Shown here piece after piece: positions 24,925 to 34,307 of a stretch of DNA of 64,000 bases. The first letter of the stretch is position 1; each line of letters starts with the position of its first letter. The position numbers and the translations under genes were made by a program. The stretch covers positions 1-64,000 of the forward strand of contig JAJPHC010000010.1 of the NCBI GenBank assembly GCA_021325515.1, in the 5' to 3' direction. A model generated the notes under the pieces. That model was not told the DNA's origin, ran no database searches, and saw only the letters and a program-made list of their open reading frames with translations. This stretch comes from Acidobacteriota bacterium. GTDB lineage: Bacteria > Acidobacteriota > Thermoanaerobaculia > Gp7-AA8.

Positions 24925-27900
24925 GTGCTTGCAGAACTGTTGCTGAAGTGGCCGCTCATTCGTCAGCTTCGCGATCGCGCGGACGGCACCGGGCCGGAGT
25001 CGATGACCGGCCGCACGCTCGAGCTCGCCCCGAAAAACGAAGGGGCGAAGAGTGCGCGATCCATCTGTCCCTACTGCGGTGTCGGATGTGGTCAACTTGT
25101 TTACCATCGGGGCGGGAAGGTCGTCTCGATCGAGGGCGACCCGGAGTCTCCCGTTTCGCGCGGCCACCTCTGCCCCAAAGGTGCGGCGAGCTATGAGCTC
25201 GTCACTCATCCGGGACGCGCGAAGAAGGTTCGTTACCGCGCGCCATTCGCACGCGAATGGGTCGACCTCCCGCTGGAGCAGGCGATGGAGATGGTCGCGG
25301 AGCGCGTGTGGGAGACGCGCGCGCGGACCTTCGACCGCACGCACAATCACACGACCGGCATGGCCCACCTCGGCGGCGCCACTCTCGACAACGAAGAGAA
25401 CTACCTCATCAAGAAACTCTTCACAGGAGGTCTGGGCATGGTCTGCATCAGCAACCAGGCCCGGATATGACACAGCTCCACGGTGCCCGGTCTGGGCACC
25501 TCGTTCGGGCGCGGCGGAGCAACGACGGCTCCATCTGATCTGGTGAGTTCCGACGCGATTCTCATCATGGGATCGTCGATGGCGGAGAACCATCCCGTCG
25601 CGTTTCAGTGGGTGATCGAAGCGCGCGAGAAGAACGGCGCGAAGGTCATTCACGTCGATCCGCGCTTCAACCGCACGTCCGCGATGGCGGACTACTGGCT
25701 CCCTCTTCGCGCCGGCAGCGACATCGTCTTCCTCGGCGCGATGATCAACTACGTGCTGGCCAACCAGCGCGAGTTCCGCGAGTATGTCGTTCGCTATACG
25801 AACGCGGCGACGATCCTGAGAGAGGACTTCAAGGACACCGAAGATCTCGGCGGACTCTTCAGCGGATTCGATGGCAGGAAGTACGACCCTGAGTCCTGGC
25901 TCTACCAAGGGGCGGAGAGCAAGCACGTTCCCAAGACCGGCGGCGGGCATGGCAAGGACCGCGGCGGCGAAGCGCAGGACGTCCACCAGCCGATTCGCGA
26001 TGAGACGCTGCAGCACCCGCGCTGCGTCTTCCAGGTGCTGAAGCGCCATTTCGCGCGCTACACGCCGGAGATGGTGGAGCGCAACTGCGGCATTCCGCGC
26101 GAGAAGTTCCTCCAGATCGCGGACATCTTCACCAGCGCTTCGGGCCGCGAGAAGACCGGCGCGATCTGTTACGCAGTCGGCTGGACGCAGCACTCGAGCG
26201 GCGTCCAGACCATCCGCAGTGCCTGCATCCTGCAGCTCCTGCTGGGGAACATCGGACGTCCCGGCGGCGGCATCCTCGCTCTGCGCGGACATGCATCGAT
26301 TCAGGGATCGACGGACATCCCGACGCTCTACGACATTCTCCCCGGCTATCTGCCGATGCCGACGTATGAGGAAAAGGACCTCCGTAACTACATTCAGAAG
26401 CACAAGTCGCCGAAGGGGTGGTGGTACAACCTCGACAAGTACATCGTCTCGCTTCTGAAGGCGTACTACGGCGATGCGGCGGTGGAGAACAACGACTTCG
26501 GCTTCCAGTGGCTGCCGCGTCTTACGGGCGATCATTCGCACTTCGGCTACTGGACCGACATGAAGGACGGCAAGCTGGAAGGTCTGTTCGTGATGGGACA
26601 GAACCCCGCGGTCGGTGCGCCGAACGCGCGTTTCGAGCGCGAGGCACTCGCCCGCTTGAAGTGGCTCGTCGTCCGCGACATGGTCGAAACCGAAACGGCA
26701 ACCTTCTGGCGCGACGACTTCGAGCCGTCCGAGGTGGGAACGGAAGTGTTTTTCTTTCCGGCCGCATCGCACGTGGAAAAGGCGGGGACGTTCACGAACA
26801 CACAGCGCCTGCTGCAATGGCGGGAGAAGGCCGTCGAGCCGCCCGGCGACTGCCGCAGTGAAACGGAGTTCGTGGTTCGCCTCGGGCGCATGCTGAAGGC
26901 CCGCGCGACCGACGATCCTCGCGATGCGGGACTTCGTGCTCTGACCTGGTCTTATGCGGACGACGACAACGATCAGGTCCTGCGCGAGATTCATGGATGG
27001 CACATCGGCGGTGAGCCGCTCAGACACTTTGGCGAATTGAAGAACGACGGCTCGACGGCATGCGGATGCTGGATCTACTCCGGCGTGTATGACGGCGAGA
27101 ACAAGGCGCTGAAGCGCGAGCCGCATGGACGCTACGGTCATGGCTGGGGATACGCGTGGCCGCTCGATCGCCGCATCCTCTACAACCGCGCGTCTGCTGC
27201 ACCTGACGGCTCTCCATGGAGCGAGCGGAAGAAGCTCGTCTGGTGGGACGAGGCGAAAGGCGAGTGGTGCGGCGACGACGTGCCCGACTTCACGCGCGGC
27301 AAACGCCCCGACTACAAAGGCGACGAAGATCGAGGCGGCGACGAAGCGCTGCCCGGCGACGCCCCGTTCATCATGCATCCCGATGGTGCCGGCTGGTTGT
27401 GGGTTCCGTCCGGCCTGAAGGATGGCCCGCTGCCCGCGCATTACGAGCCGCTCGAGTCCAATCTCGAGAACGAGCTGTATCCGCAGCAGAAGACGAATCC
27501 CGTCGCGAACCGGATGGAGCGCCCCGACAATCCGTACGCTGCCTCGCCCGACGAACGATTCCCGTACATCCTGACGACCTACCGGCTCACGGAGCATCAC
27601 ACCGCCGGCGGGATGAGCCGCACGCTGTCGCATCTCGCGGAGCTGCAGCCGGCGCTATTCGCCGAGATCTCGCCGGAGCTCGCGAAGGAAATCGAAGTCG
27701 GGAACGGCGAGTGGATCACCATCTCGACCGCGCGCGGCTCGATCCAGGCGCGTGCGCTCGTGACGCAGCGCATGCCCTCGCTCGATGTGCAGGGCCGCCG
27801 CGTTCACCAGGTCGGCATGCCCTATCACTTCGGGCGCAATGGACTCGTGACGGGAGACATCGTCAACGATCTGCTGGCGATCTCCGAAGAGCCCAACGTG

Positions 27901-27966
27901 AAGATCTTCGAGTCGAAGGCTCTCACCTGCAATGTGACGAAGAGCGACATCTGGCCTGGAGTGTAA
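24925..27966 (+). CDS. fdnG: Formate dehydrogenase catalytic subunit, selenocysteine-containing
   Basis: A molybdopterin formate dehydrogenase read through an in-frame TGA at 25468-25470. The frames before and after are the same; the junction reads NQARI-Sec-HSSTVPGLGTSFGRG, where relatives have Sec. Total length is 1,013 residues. The Fe4S4 site is CPYCGVGC...LCPKG (residues ~50-90). The molybdopterin dinucleotide region is C-terminal (EITIST-like WITISTARGSIQARAL). No twin-arginine motif is visible, so the enzyme may face the cytoplasm. The start is GTG (24925); a TTG at 24907 or ATG at 25003 are alternatives. If Sec decoding fails, a truncated 181-residue product results. Confidence 0.9.
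25468..25500 (+). promoter_or_regulatory. UGA codon and bacterial SECIS hairpin
   Basis: Eleven nucleotides after the TGA, GGTGCCC (25482-25488) pairs perfectly with GGGCACC (25494-25500) around the pentaloop GGTCT. E. coli fdhF and fdnG SECIS stems carry the same AGGUCU-type apical loop, which binds SelB. Stem length, loop and spacing all fit the known bacterial SECIS design. Confidence 0.88.
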
Positions 27967-27969
27967 TGA

Positions 27970-28752
27970 ATGGCGATCACCGGTTTTCTCACGGACTCGA
28001 CGCTCTGCATCGGCTGCAAGGCGTGCGAAGTCGCGTGCAAGGAGTGGAACGAAGTCCCGTCCGACGGCTTCGTCTTCACGGCGCTCTCGTACGACAACAC
28101 CGCGGCTCTCGGCCACTCCACGTGGCGCCATGTGAAGTTCGTCGAGCGCGAGCCGCACGCGGGACACGGCGGCAATTCTCCGTCGCACGTGACGTGGGAG
28201 TTCTCGTCCGATGTCTGCAAGCATTGCGAGAATGCGGGATGCCTGGAGGCCTGTCCGACGGGCTCCATCGTCCGGACCGAATTCGGCGGCGTCTATGTGC
28301 AACCGGATGTGTGCAACGGCTGCGGCTATTGCGTCGTGACGTGCCCGTTCGGCGTCGTCGATCGCCGGCCCGATGACGGCCGCGCGTTCAAGTGCACGTT
28401 CTGTTACGACCGGCAGAAATTCGGAGAGCAGCCGGCGTGTGCGAAGGCGTGTCCCACGAGCTCGATTCTCTTCGGTGATCTCGAGCAGTTGCAGCAGCTC
28501 GCCGATCAGCGCATCGCGAAGCTGCACGGCGAAGGAATGACCGATGCGAAGCTGTATGACGCGCGCGACACCAGCGTCGGCGGCACGCACGCGATGTTCG
28601 TCATCCGCGGCGATGAGCGCGCGTACAACCTTCCGCCGAATCCCGAAGTGCCGACGGTGCATCTGCGCAAGGCGTGGACATCGGCGGCGGTTGCCGCAGG
28701 CGTGATCGCGCTGACGACACTGGCGGCATTCGCGATGGAGCGCCGTTCATGA
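27970..28752 (+). CDS. fdnH: Formate dehydrogenase iron-sulfur subunit
   Basis: The 260-residue electron-transfer subunit carries four Fe4S4 clusters: CIGCKACEVACKEWNE (N-terminal), CKHCENAGCLEACP, CNGCGYCVVTCPFG and CTFCYDRQKFGEQPACAKACP. A C-terminal transmembrane helix (SAAVAAGVIALTTLAAFAME) anchors it. It starts 3 bp after the catalytic subunit stop and ends overlapping the membrane subunit by 4 bp (ATGA), so the three are translationally coupled. It passes electrons from the selenoprotein to the NrfD-like subunit. Confidence 0.93.
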   Translation: MAITGFLTDSTLCIGCKACEVACKEWNEVPSDGFVFTALSYDNTAALGHSTWRHVKFVEREPHAGHGGNSPSHVTWEFSSDVCKHCENAGCLEACPTGSIVRTEFGGVYVQPDVCNGCGYCVVTCPFGVVDRRPDDGRAFKCTFCYDRQKFGEQPACAKACPTSSILFGDLEQLQQLADQRIAKLHGEGMTDAKLYDARDTSVGGTHAMFVIRGDERAYNLPPNPEVPTVHLRKAWTSAAVAAGVIALTTLAAFAMERRS

Positions 28753-29786
28753 AGGAACGCATTCCTACCGCGGCATCGGAAGCACAACTCGAGCAACTGC
28801 GCAAAGAGGCGGAGCTCAACGGGCGCGTCGATCGTCCCGGCATTCGTCCTTCCGGTTCTCCATTTCCGCAGGCGACCGCTGAGAACGGCTACTACGGATT
28901 GCCGCTGCTGAAGCCGCCCGTCTGGACCTGGGAAGTGCCGCTGTATTTCTTCGTCGGAGGTGCCGGCGGTGCTGCGGCGGTCATCGGTTTCACGGCACGC
29001 ATTGCGGGCGCGAGTCCGAAGCTCGTGCGCGATGCACGCTGGGTCGCTGCGGCAGCGGCGAATCTCTCGACTCCGCTGCTGATCGCCGATCTCGGACGGC
29101 CGAAGCGTTTCCTCAACATGCTGCGGATCTTCAAGCCGCAGTCGCCGATGTCCGTCGGCGCCTGGATCGTCGCCGCGTTCGGTGGTGCATCGACTGCCAC
29201 GTTGATCGCGCCACCCGTCCTCGCCGACATCACCGCCGCCGGCTCTGCGGCTCTCGGCCTCGGGATGGCGACCTACACCGGCGTCCTGATCGGAGCGACC
29301 GCGATTCCCGTCTGGTCGCGCCACGCACATCTTCTCCCTGCGCACTTCGGCGCCTCGGCACTCGCATCCGCGGCGTCCACGCTGGAGTTGATGGGCAACG
29401 ATCAGCGTGCGTTGAACCGCCTGGCCATGGGTGCCGCTGCGTTCGAAACGTACATGGGGTTCAACATCGAGCGCCACCGTGAAGACCTCGCCTCGGAGCC
29501 GCTTCGTCACGGCCACAGCGGCAGACTCATTCGCATCGGCGGAACGCTTTCGGGGCCATTGCCGCTCGCGCTTCGGCTGATCGGCGGCAGGTCGAAGCGC
29601 GTGCGCCGCGTCGCGGCATTCGCCTCGCTCGCAGGTTCGCTGATCACGCGCTTCGCGTGGGTCGCAGCAGGGAAGGCGAGCGCGAAAGATCCGCGCGTCC
29701 CGCTGTCATTGCGCGGCGATGGATCGCGTTCCGGAGAGCCGGTCCGGCAGCGAGAAGAGAAATCCGATCCCGCACGTCAGCAGTGA
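28749..29786 (+). CDS. NrfD/PsrC-like membrane subunit of formate dehydrogenase
   Basis: The 345-residue polytopic protein follows the Fe-S subunit with a 4-bp ATGA overlap. It reads GLPLLKPPVWTWEVPLYFFVGGAGGAAAVIGF, a pattern typical of NrfD quinone-interacting subunits, then ~7-8 hydrophobic segments (WIVAAFGGASTATL, LGLGMATYTGVLIG and others). E. coli FDH-N uses a cytochrome b556 subunit instead; no haem-ligand pattern is evident here, so this replaces it. It should transfer electrons to the quinone pool. The last 81 bases overlap the opposite-strand RDD gene, and the C-terminal ~30 residues (SGEPVRQREEK) are not membrane-like. Confidence 0.85.
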   Translation: MKERIPTAASEAQLEQLRKEAELNGRVDRPGIRPSGSPFPQATAENGYYGLPLLKPPVWTWEVPLYFFVGGAGGAAAVIGFTARIAGASPKLVRDARWVAAAAANLSTPLLIADLGRPKRFLNMLRIFKPQSPMSVGAWIVAAFGGASTATLIAPPVLADITAAGSAALGLGMATYTGVLIGATAIPVWSRHAHLLPAHFGASALASAASTLELMGNDQRALNRLAMGAAAFETYMGFNIERHREDLASEPLRHGHSGRLIRIGGTLSGPLPLALRLIGGRSKRVRRVAAFASLAGSLITRFAWVAAGKASAKDPRVPLSLRGDGSRSGEPVRQREEKSDPARQQ

Positions 29787-30155
29787 GAGGTAGAGCGCAC
29801 CCCAACGCTTCGTTGCACTCGTGAGCGACATCGCATCCGTGCCGCTCGACACCACGCGCACGTCGAAGATCGCGCCGCCGATCGTTTTCCCCCACAGCAG
29901 CCACGTGCCGACGAAATAGTGGTAGGAGACGACGACGATGAACCCCGCGAGCGCGGCGATCGACGGCCAGTGATTCGGACGCAGCAGCGGCAGAAGTGCG
30001 AGGACCAGTGCGCCGAAAAGCGAGAGGTCGGTGAGCAGCGCGATGAGGCGTCTGAACCAGGGAGCGGGGCGCTCTTCGCCGGTGTCGTCCGGAAGTGCCG
30101 CCACGGTCGCCTCGATCCCCGGCACTGCCTCCAACTCCACCTCATCGAATCGCAT
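29706..30155 (-). CDS. RDD family membrane protein
   Basis: The 149-residue protein has the RDD pattern: PWFRRLIALLTDLSLFGALVLALL with Arg and Asp in the first helix, a second helix (IAALAGFIVVVSYHYFVGTWLLW), KTIGGAIFDVRVVSS with the characteristic Gly-Lys-Thr-X-Gly and Asp, and a third helix. RDD proteins are often ion or small-molecule transport related, but the specific role is unknown. ATG at 30155 has GGGAGG upstream; the preceding GTG is not needed. The 3' end overlaps the FDH membrane subunit antisense by 81 bp. Confidence 0.8.
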   Translation of the reverse strand: MRFDEVELEAVPGIEATVAALPDDTGEERPAPWFRRLIALLTDLSLFGALVLALLPLLRPNHWPSIAALAGFIVVVSYHYFVGTWLLWGKTIGGAIFDVRVVSSGTDAMSLTSATKRWGALYLSLLTCGIGFLFSLPDRLSGTRSIAAQ

Positions 30156-30202
30156 CACACCCTCCCATGGTCAGCCAGCAGGTGCGGCCCTGCTGCCTGT
30201 TC

Positions 30203-32497
30203 TCAGCCCGCCTGCCGCATCGGCAGATATTTTACGTAGATCTTGTAGAGAAGATCCTTTGCCTGATTTCCCTGCGCGTAGCGAAGAGCCAGCTCCCGGC
30301 TGCGTTTTGCGAGCTCGTCATTCGGATCGATCTTCAGCACCTCATCAAACTGTGTGACGGCTTCCTGCAGATTTTCGTTCTGCAGCGCGACGGCGCCGAG
30401 GTTGAAGTGGGCGTCCTCGATGAGGCGCTGAATGTTCTTGTTCTGCGGATCGGCCTGCGCGAGCTGCTGTAGATTCGAGAGCGCATCGGCGTACTTGCGT
30501 TCGTTGAAGAGCGACTTCGCGCTGTCGAGTTTCGCGACCTGCGCCGTGGCGGTGTCGTACATCGTCTTCATGTCGGGCGGCAGCGGCTTCACCCGCATCG
30601 CCGACTCGAACGCTTTCTTCGCACCGTCGTAGTCGTGGCTGTCGAACAGCGTCTTGCCGTTGGCGATGCTCTCCTGGAAAACGAGCGCCGCGGGACGGCC
30701 GTCGATCATTTCCGATGCGGTCGCTTTCTTCTTCTGGAAATCGGAGATCAGCAACAGCGCTTTGTCGTGCTGCGGATCATCCGGCTTGATGTCCTGCAGC
30801 ATCAGGATCGCCTGATCGTATTTTCCCTTCGCGGCGAGCGCCTGCGCTTCCTTGAGGGTGACCGTGGTCGATGCGACATCGGTTGCGGGCTTGGAGAACT
30901 TCGACCATGCGAACCAGCCACCGCCGAGGAGCACGACTGCGCCGAGGACGGCGGCGATGAGCCCGATGGGCATCGACTTCTTCGGAGGTGGTGCGGGTGC
31001 GGCCTTCGGTTTCGCGGCCGGTGCTTTTTTCGCAGCGCCTTTCGCAGCGGGCGCCGGCGCCTGCGTGTCGATCTCGTCTTCATCCGCCGACGGTGCGCCG
31101 ATCCCGATCGTTCCTTCGGAGATCGGCTCCTCGGCGAAGATGTCGAACTTCTGCGAGCTTGGCGGGTTGTAGGGCAACTCGATCCCGGCCGCTCCACCCT
31201 CGGTAACGCTGTCGGTGAGGCGATCCATATAGTCCTGCGCCGTTGCGTTGCCCGGATCGCTGCGCAGCACCTCGGAGAATTTCGCGCGCGCGGTTTCATG
31301 GTCCCCGCGGTCGAATGCCGCGATCGCAGAGGCGAGCACCGACTCGCTCTGCGCCTCGATCTCTTTCTTCTTTTTCTTGGCGCGCTCGATGCGCTCCGAC
31401 GCCTGCTCGTTCGTGACGTCGATGAGGAAGATGCGCGACCAGAGGTCGATCGCCTTTTGATAATCGGATGCCTCGAACGCGCGATCGCCATCCGTCAGGT
31501 ACTGCTGAATCTTCTGCTGATCTTCGGCGCTCGTCTCGATCGATGCAGTCGCAAAGTCGAAGTCGCCGGATACGGGAGCTTTCACCGGAGCAGGCGAGTC
31601 GAAGCTGAATCCGCCGGCGGCAGGTGTCGGTGCGGGCGTCGGATTGTCAAAGGAGAAGCCGGAGAAGCCGCTGTCGCTCGCAGGCGTCGGCGAGCCGAAG
31701 GAGAATCCGCCTGGTTCCGGAGCCGGCGCGGCGGGTGCCGCAGGTGCAGGTGCGGCCGGTGCCGCCGGCGGGTCGAACGAGAAGCCGCCGAAGCCTGCGT
31801 CTGCAGGCGGCGCTGCTGCGGGTTTCTCTTCTTCGAATGTGAATCCGAAGTCGGTGGCCTGCGCGGTGCCGCGGCCCGGGATCGATGGTTGCTGCGGCGT
31901 ATCGACGACGAAGGACGTGCCGAAGTCGAACGAGGCGGGAGCCGCAGGCGCGGGTGCGCCGCCGCTCCGCGCATTGATCATCTGCTCCATCTTCAGGACG
32001 GAGGGATGTTCGGGATCGAGGGCACGCGCTTTCTCGAGCGCGGTCTTCGCACCGGCAACGTCGCCGCCCTGCAGGCTCTTCTCGCATTTCGCGGCGAACT
32101 GCTCGACGAAAGGAGCAGCTTCCATCTTGTCGCGCGCTTCATCGGCGAGGATGCGCGCCGCATCGTTCATCAGATCGTTCGTCAGAATCTCCGTCGTGAT
32201 CTGCAGTACGCGGGAGAAATCGCGGTTGGCCATCGCAGTGCGGGCTTCGCGCAGCGCGGCATCGTCATTAGAAGGTATTAGTGAGTCCACGTCGATCGCT
32301 GCCCCCGGATTTCTCGTTTTTTCGGCCAGTTGCTTTGCCGGCTCGAACATCGGATCCATCTGAAGCATGAGAGTGCAGCCCGCGAGCACTTCGCCGGTGC
32401 GGCCCTGCTTGTAGAGGCCGAGCGTTTGTTGGAACGTGCTGAGGACGCGTTCCTTCACCGCATTCGAAAGGGATGGGTTCCCGATGTAGGTTGGCAT
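30203..32497 (-). CDS. Large TPR-repeat protein with one transmembrane helix
   Basis: A 764-residue protein. Residues ~15-180 are TPR-like (TFQQTLGLYKQGRTGEVLAGCTLMLQMDP, ALREARTAMANRDFSRVLQITTEIL). A Pro/Ala/Gly/Phe-rich disordered tract spans ~180-320 with repeated GFSFDSP/GGFSFGSPTP motifs. More TPR-like helices cover ~325-450, and an Ala/Lys/Pro linker precedes a transmembrane helix (IGLIAAVLGAVVLLGGGWFAW, ~residue 520). C-terminal TPRs follow (LKEAQALAAKGKYDQAILMLQD, FNERKYADALSNLQQLAQADPQN). No catalytic domain is visible. It is likely a scaffold for envelope assembly; the FGSP-type repeats may bind partners. The neighbouring ridA gene is divergent. Confidence 0.75.
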   Translation of the reverse strand: MPTYIGNPSLSNAVKERVLSTFQQTLGLYKQGRTGEVLAGCTLMLQMDPMFEPAKQLAEKTRNPGAAIDVDSLIPSNDDAALREARTAMANRDFSRVLQITTEILTNDLMNDAARILADEARDKMEAAPFVEQFAAKCEKSLQGGDVAGAKTALEKARALDPEHPSVLKMEQMINARSGGAPAPAAPASFDFGTSFVVDTPQQPSIPGRGTAQATDFGFTFEEEKPAAAPPADAGFGGFSFDPPAAPAAPAPAAPAAPAPEPGGFSFGSPTPASDSGFSGFSFDNPTPAPTPAAGGFSFDSPAPVKAPVSGDFDFATASIETSAEDQQKIQQYLTDGDRAFEASDYQKAIDLWSRIFLIDVTNEQASERIERAKKKKKEIEAQSESVLASAIAAFDRGDHETARAKFSEVLRSDPGNATAQDYMDRLTDSVTEGGAAGIELPYNPPSSQKFDIFAEEPISEGTIGIGAPSADEDEIDTQAPAPAAKGAAKKAPAAKPKAAPAPPPKKSMPIGLIAAVLGAVVLLGGGWFAWSKFSKPATDVASTTVTLKEAQALAAKGKYDQAILMLQDIKPDDPQHDKALLLISDFQKKKATASEMIDGRPAALVFQESIANGKTLFDSHDYDGAKKAFESAMRVKPLPPDMKTMYDTATAQVAKLDSAKSLFNERKYADALSNLQQLAQADPQNKNIQRLIEDAHFNLGAVALQNENLQEAVTQFDEVLKIDPNDELAKRSRELALRYAQGNQAKDLLYKIYVKYLPMRQAG

Positions 32498-32577
32498 CCA
32501 GAGTAACTGTCTCCGATTGCGGGCGATTATAACAACCGCGTCCGCGTATACTGCGCCGCCAGAAAGGATTGATGGCT

Positions 32578-32952
32578 ATGGACTATATCGCCACCGAGGG
32601 CGCGCCGAAGGCGATCGGCCCGTATTCGCAGGCTGTTCGCGCCAACGGAATGCTGTACACGTCAGGTCAGATTTCCCTCGATCCGAAGTCAGGAGAGATC
32701 GTGCAGGGCGATTTCGCTGCGCAGGCGAATCGCGTGTTCGACAACCTGGCCGCGGTCCTGAAAGAGGGTGGAAGCGACTTCAGCCGCGTGCTGAAGGCAA
32801 CCGTCTATCTCACCGATCTCGCGAATTTTCAGACCCTCAACTCGATCTACGCCGAACGCTTCGGCGATCACCGGCCGGCACGTACGACCGTGCAGGTCTC
32901 TGCGCTGCCGAAGGGCTCGCTGGTGGAAATCGATCTCGTAGCGGTCTGCTGA
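32578..32952 (+). CDS. ridA: RidA family (YjgF/UK114) enamine/imine deaminase
   Basis: The 124-residue protein hydrolyses reactive enamine/imine intermediates from PLP enzymes. It has GAPKAIGPYSQAVRANGMLYTSGQISLDP and the catalytic-pocket Arg in RPARTTVQVSALPKGSLVEIDLVAVC, matching the family through its last residues. AAAGGA at 32563-32568 gives a 9-nt gap to 32578; an upstream ATG at 32572 and a TTG at 32569 are alternatives. A small hairpin follows the stop. Confidence 0.93.
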   Translation: MDYIATEGAPKAIGPYSQAVRANGMLYTSGQISLDPKSGEIVQGDFAAQANRVFDNLAAVLKEGGSDFSRVLKATVYLTDLANFQTLNSIYAERFGDHRPARTTVQVSALPKGSLVEIDLVAVC

Positions 32953-32955
32953 GGC

Positions 32956-32988
32956 TTCAGGCTGCAGGCATGTCGCCTGTTGCCTGAA
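32956..32988 (+). terminator. Hairpin after ridA (no T tract)
   Basis: TTCAGGC (32956-32962) pairs with GCCTGAA (32982-32988), with an inner GCAGGC/GCCTGT helix (32964-32969, 32975-32980). It lacks a T run, so it is a weak or Rho-aided terminator at best. Confidence 0.4.
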
Positions 32989-33017
32989 CTGGTTCCCCGT
33001 TTGCACTTCATGGCGGC

Positions 33018-34268
33018 ATGCAACGGGCCCTGCTTGCCACGATCGCACTCGCCGTCAGCGCACCGCTTTACGCGGCATCGGCGTTGACCTACTCGCTGCC
33101 GGGAGGACCGCAGGCGGTCTCCTGGCCTTCGTCCTCGTTCCCCGTTCACTATCAGATTGAACGGCGTGTCACGACCGTGATCCCTGACGGCGATGCGGTC
33201 GTGGACCGCGCATTCGGCGAATGGGCATCGATTCCCCAGGTCAGCCTCAGCTTCGTCGATGACGGTGTCGTCGATCATGCCACCGCGGGCAGGGATGGCC
33301 ACAACACGATCTCGATCGCAGACGATCTCTTCGCGAATCAGAACTACGTCGCGGTCACGACGAACTGGTGGGACGACTCCGGCCGCATGCTCGAAGCCGA
33401 TATTCAGATCGATCCATCGGTGCAGTCCAGCGGCTTCAACCCGCAGCAGGTCGTCGCTCATGAGGCCGGTCACTTCCTCGGTCTCGATCACTCGGCGGTG
33501 ATCTCGTCCGTCATGTTTCCGTACGTGACGAAGGGGACGAACATCCCGCTCGACAGCGATGAGCGCGTGGCGATCGCGTCGATCTATCCTCGCGCGGATC
33601 CAACCCTCTCATCGGCAACGCTGAGCGGGCGTGTCCTCGATGATGGCGGCGCCATTTTCGGCGCGCACGTCGTCGCCGCCGACATGAAGGGAACTCCGGT
33701 TGCGAGCACGCTGACGAATGAAAACGGAGAATTTCTGCTGCGCGGCGTTCCGGCCGGAACCTACCGGTTGTACGCCGAGCCGCTCGACGGTCCCGTCGAA
33801 GCGGCGAACCTCGCCGGCGTCTATCGAACTGCGGCGAACAAAGACTTCCCGACGCAATTCCTGCCGCCCATGCAGGTGGAGAACGGCAAGGTGTACGGCA
33901 GCCTGGTGATCAACGCGAATGGAGTTGCGCGGCTGAATCCGATGTGGATCGGCAGTTGCGGTTTGAACGGCATCGACGCCTCGCTCAGCTCGAAGCCGCT
34001 GGTCGTCCATGGCGGACAGTCGATCACGATCGCCGTCGCAGGCGAGGGCTTCATCGGCGGCCTCACGAAGTTCGAGGTGATGAACCCCGCATTCAAACGC
34101 GTCACGGACTTCAAGTACGCGGGCAACTACGTGGCGGCTACGTTTGCCATCGATCCCGCTGTCGGCAGCGGCTCGGCGACGATCCTCGTCTCCAACAGTC
34201 CGAGTGAACAGGCGACGCTCACCGGAGCGCTGCGGATCGAAGATGCGGTCAGGAGACGAGCGAAGTAG
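33018..34268 (+). CDS. Secreted matrixin-like zinc metalloprotease with a Cna-B-like domain
   Basis: The 416-residue protein has a signal peptide (MQRALLATIALAVSAPLYA). The catalytic domain (~40-195) contains VVAHEAGHFLGLDHS, an HExxHxxGxxH zinc site, and a Met-turn-like SSVMFPYV 10 residues after. The C-terminal part starts LSGRVLDDGGAIFGAHVVAADMKGTPVAST, a carboxypeptidase-regulatory/Cna-B-like beta-sandwich (~200-275), with further beta-rich segments to the end. No propeptide Cys-switch is obvious. It is expected to be secreted and to cleave extracellular proteins; the substrate is unknown. Confidence 0.85.
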   Translation: MQRALLATIALAVSAPLYAASALTYSLPGGPQAVSWPSSSFPVHYQIERRVTTVIPDGDAVVDRAFGEWASIPQVSLSFVDDGVVDHATAGRDGHNTISIADDLFANQNYVAVTTNWWDDSGRMLEADIQIDPSVQSSGFNPQQVVAHEAGHFLGLDHSAVISSVMFPYVTKGTNIPLDSDERVAIASIYPRADPTLSSATLSGRVLDDGGAIFGAHVVAADMKGTPVASTLTNENGEFLLRGVPAGTYRLYAEPLDGPVEAANLAGVYRTAANKDFPTQFLPPMQVENGKVYGSLVINANGVARLNPMWIGSCGLNGIDASLSSKPLVVHGGQSITIAVAGEGFIGGLTKFEVMNPAFKRVTDFKYAGNYVAATFAIDPAVGSGSATILVSNSPSEQATLTGALRIEDAVRRRAK

Positions 34269-34301
34269 CAGGCTGGCCGATGAAATCTCGATCAGCCTGC
34301 T
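34267..34301. terminator. Bidirectional hairpin between convergent genes
   Basis: AGCAGGCTG (34267-34275) pairs with CAGCCTGCT (34293-34301) around a 17-nt loop. It lies between the stops of the metalloprotease and the permease. No T tract on either strand. Confidence 0.4.
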
Positions 34302-34307
34302 GACCGC

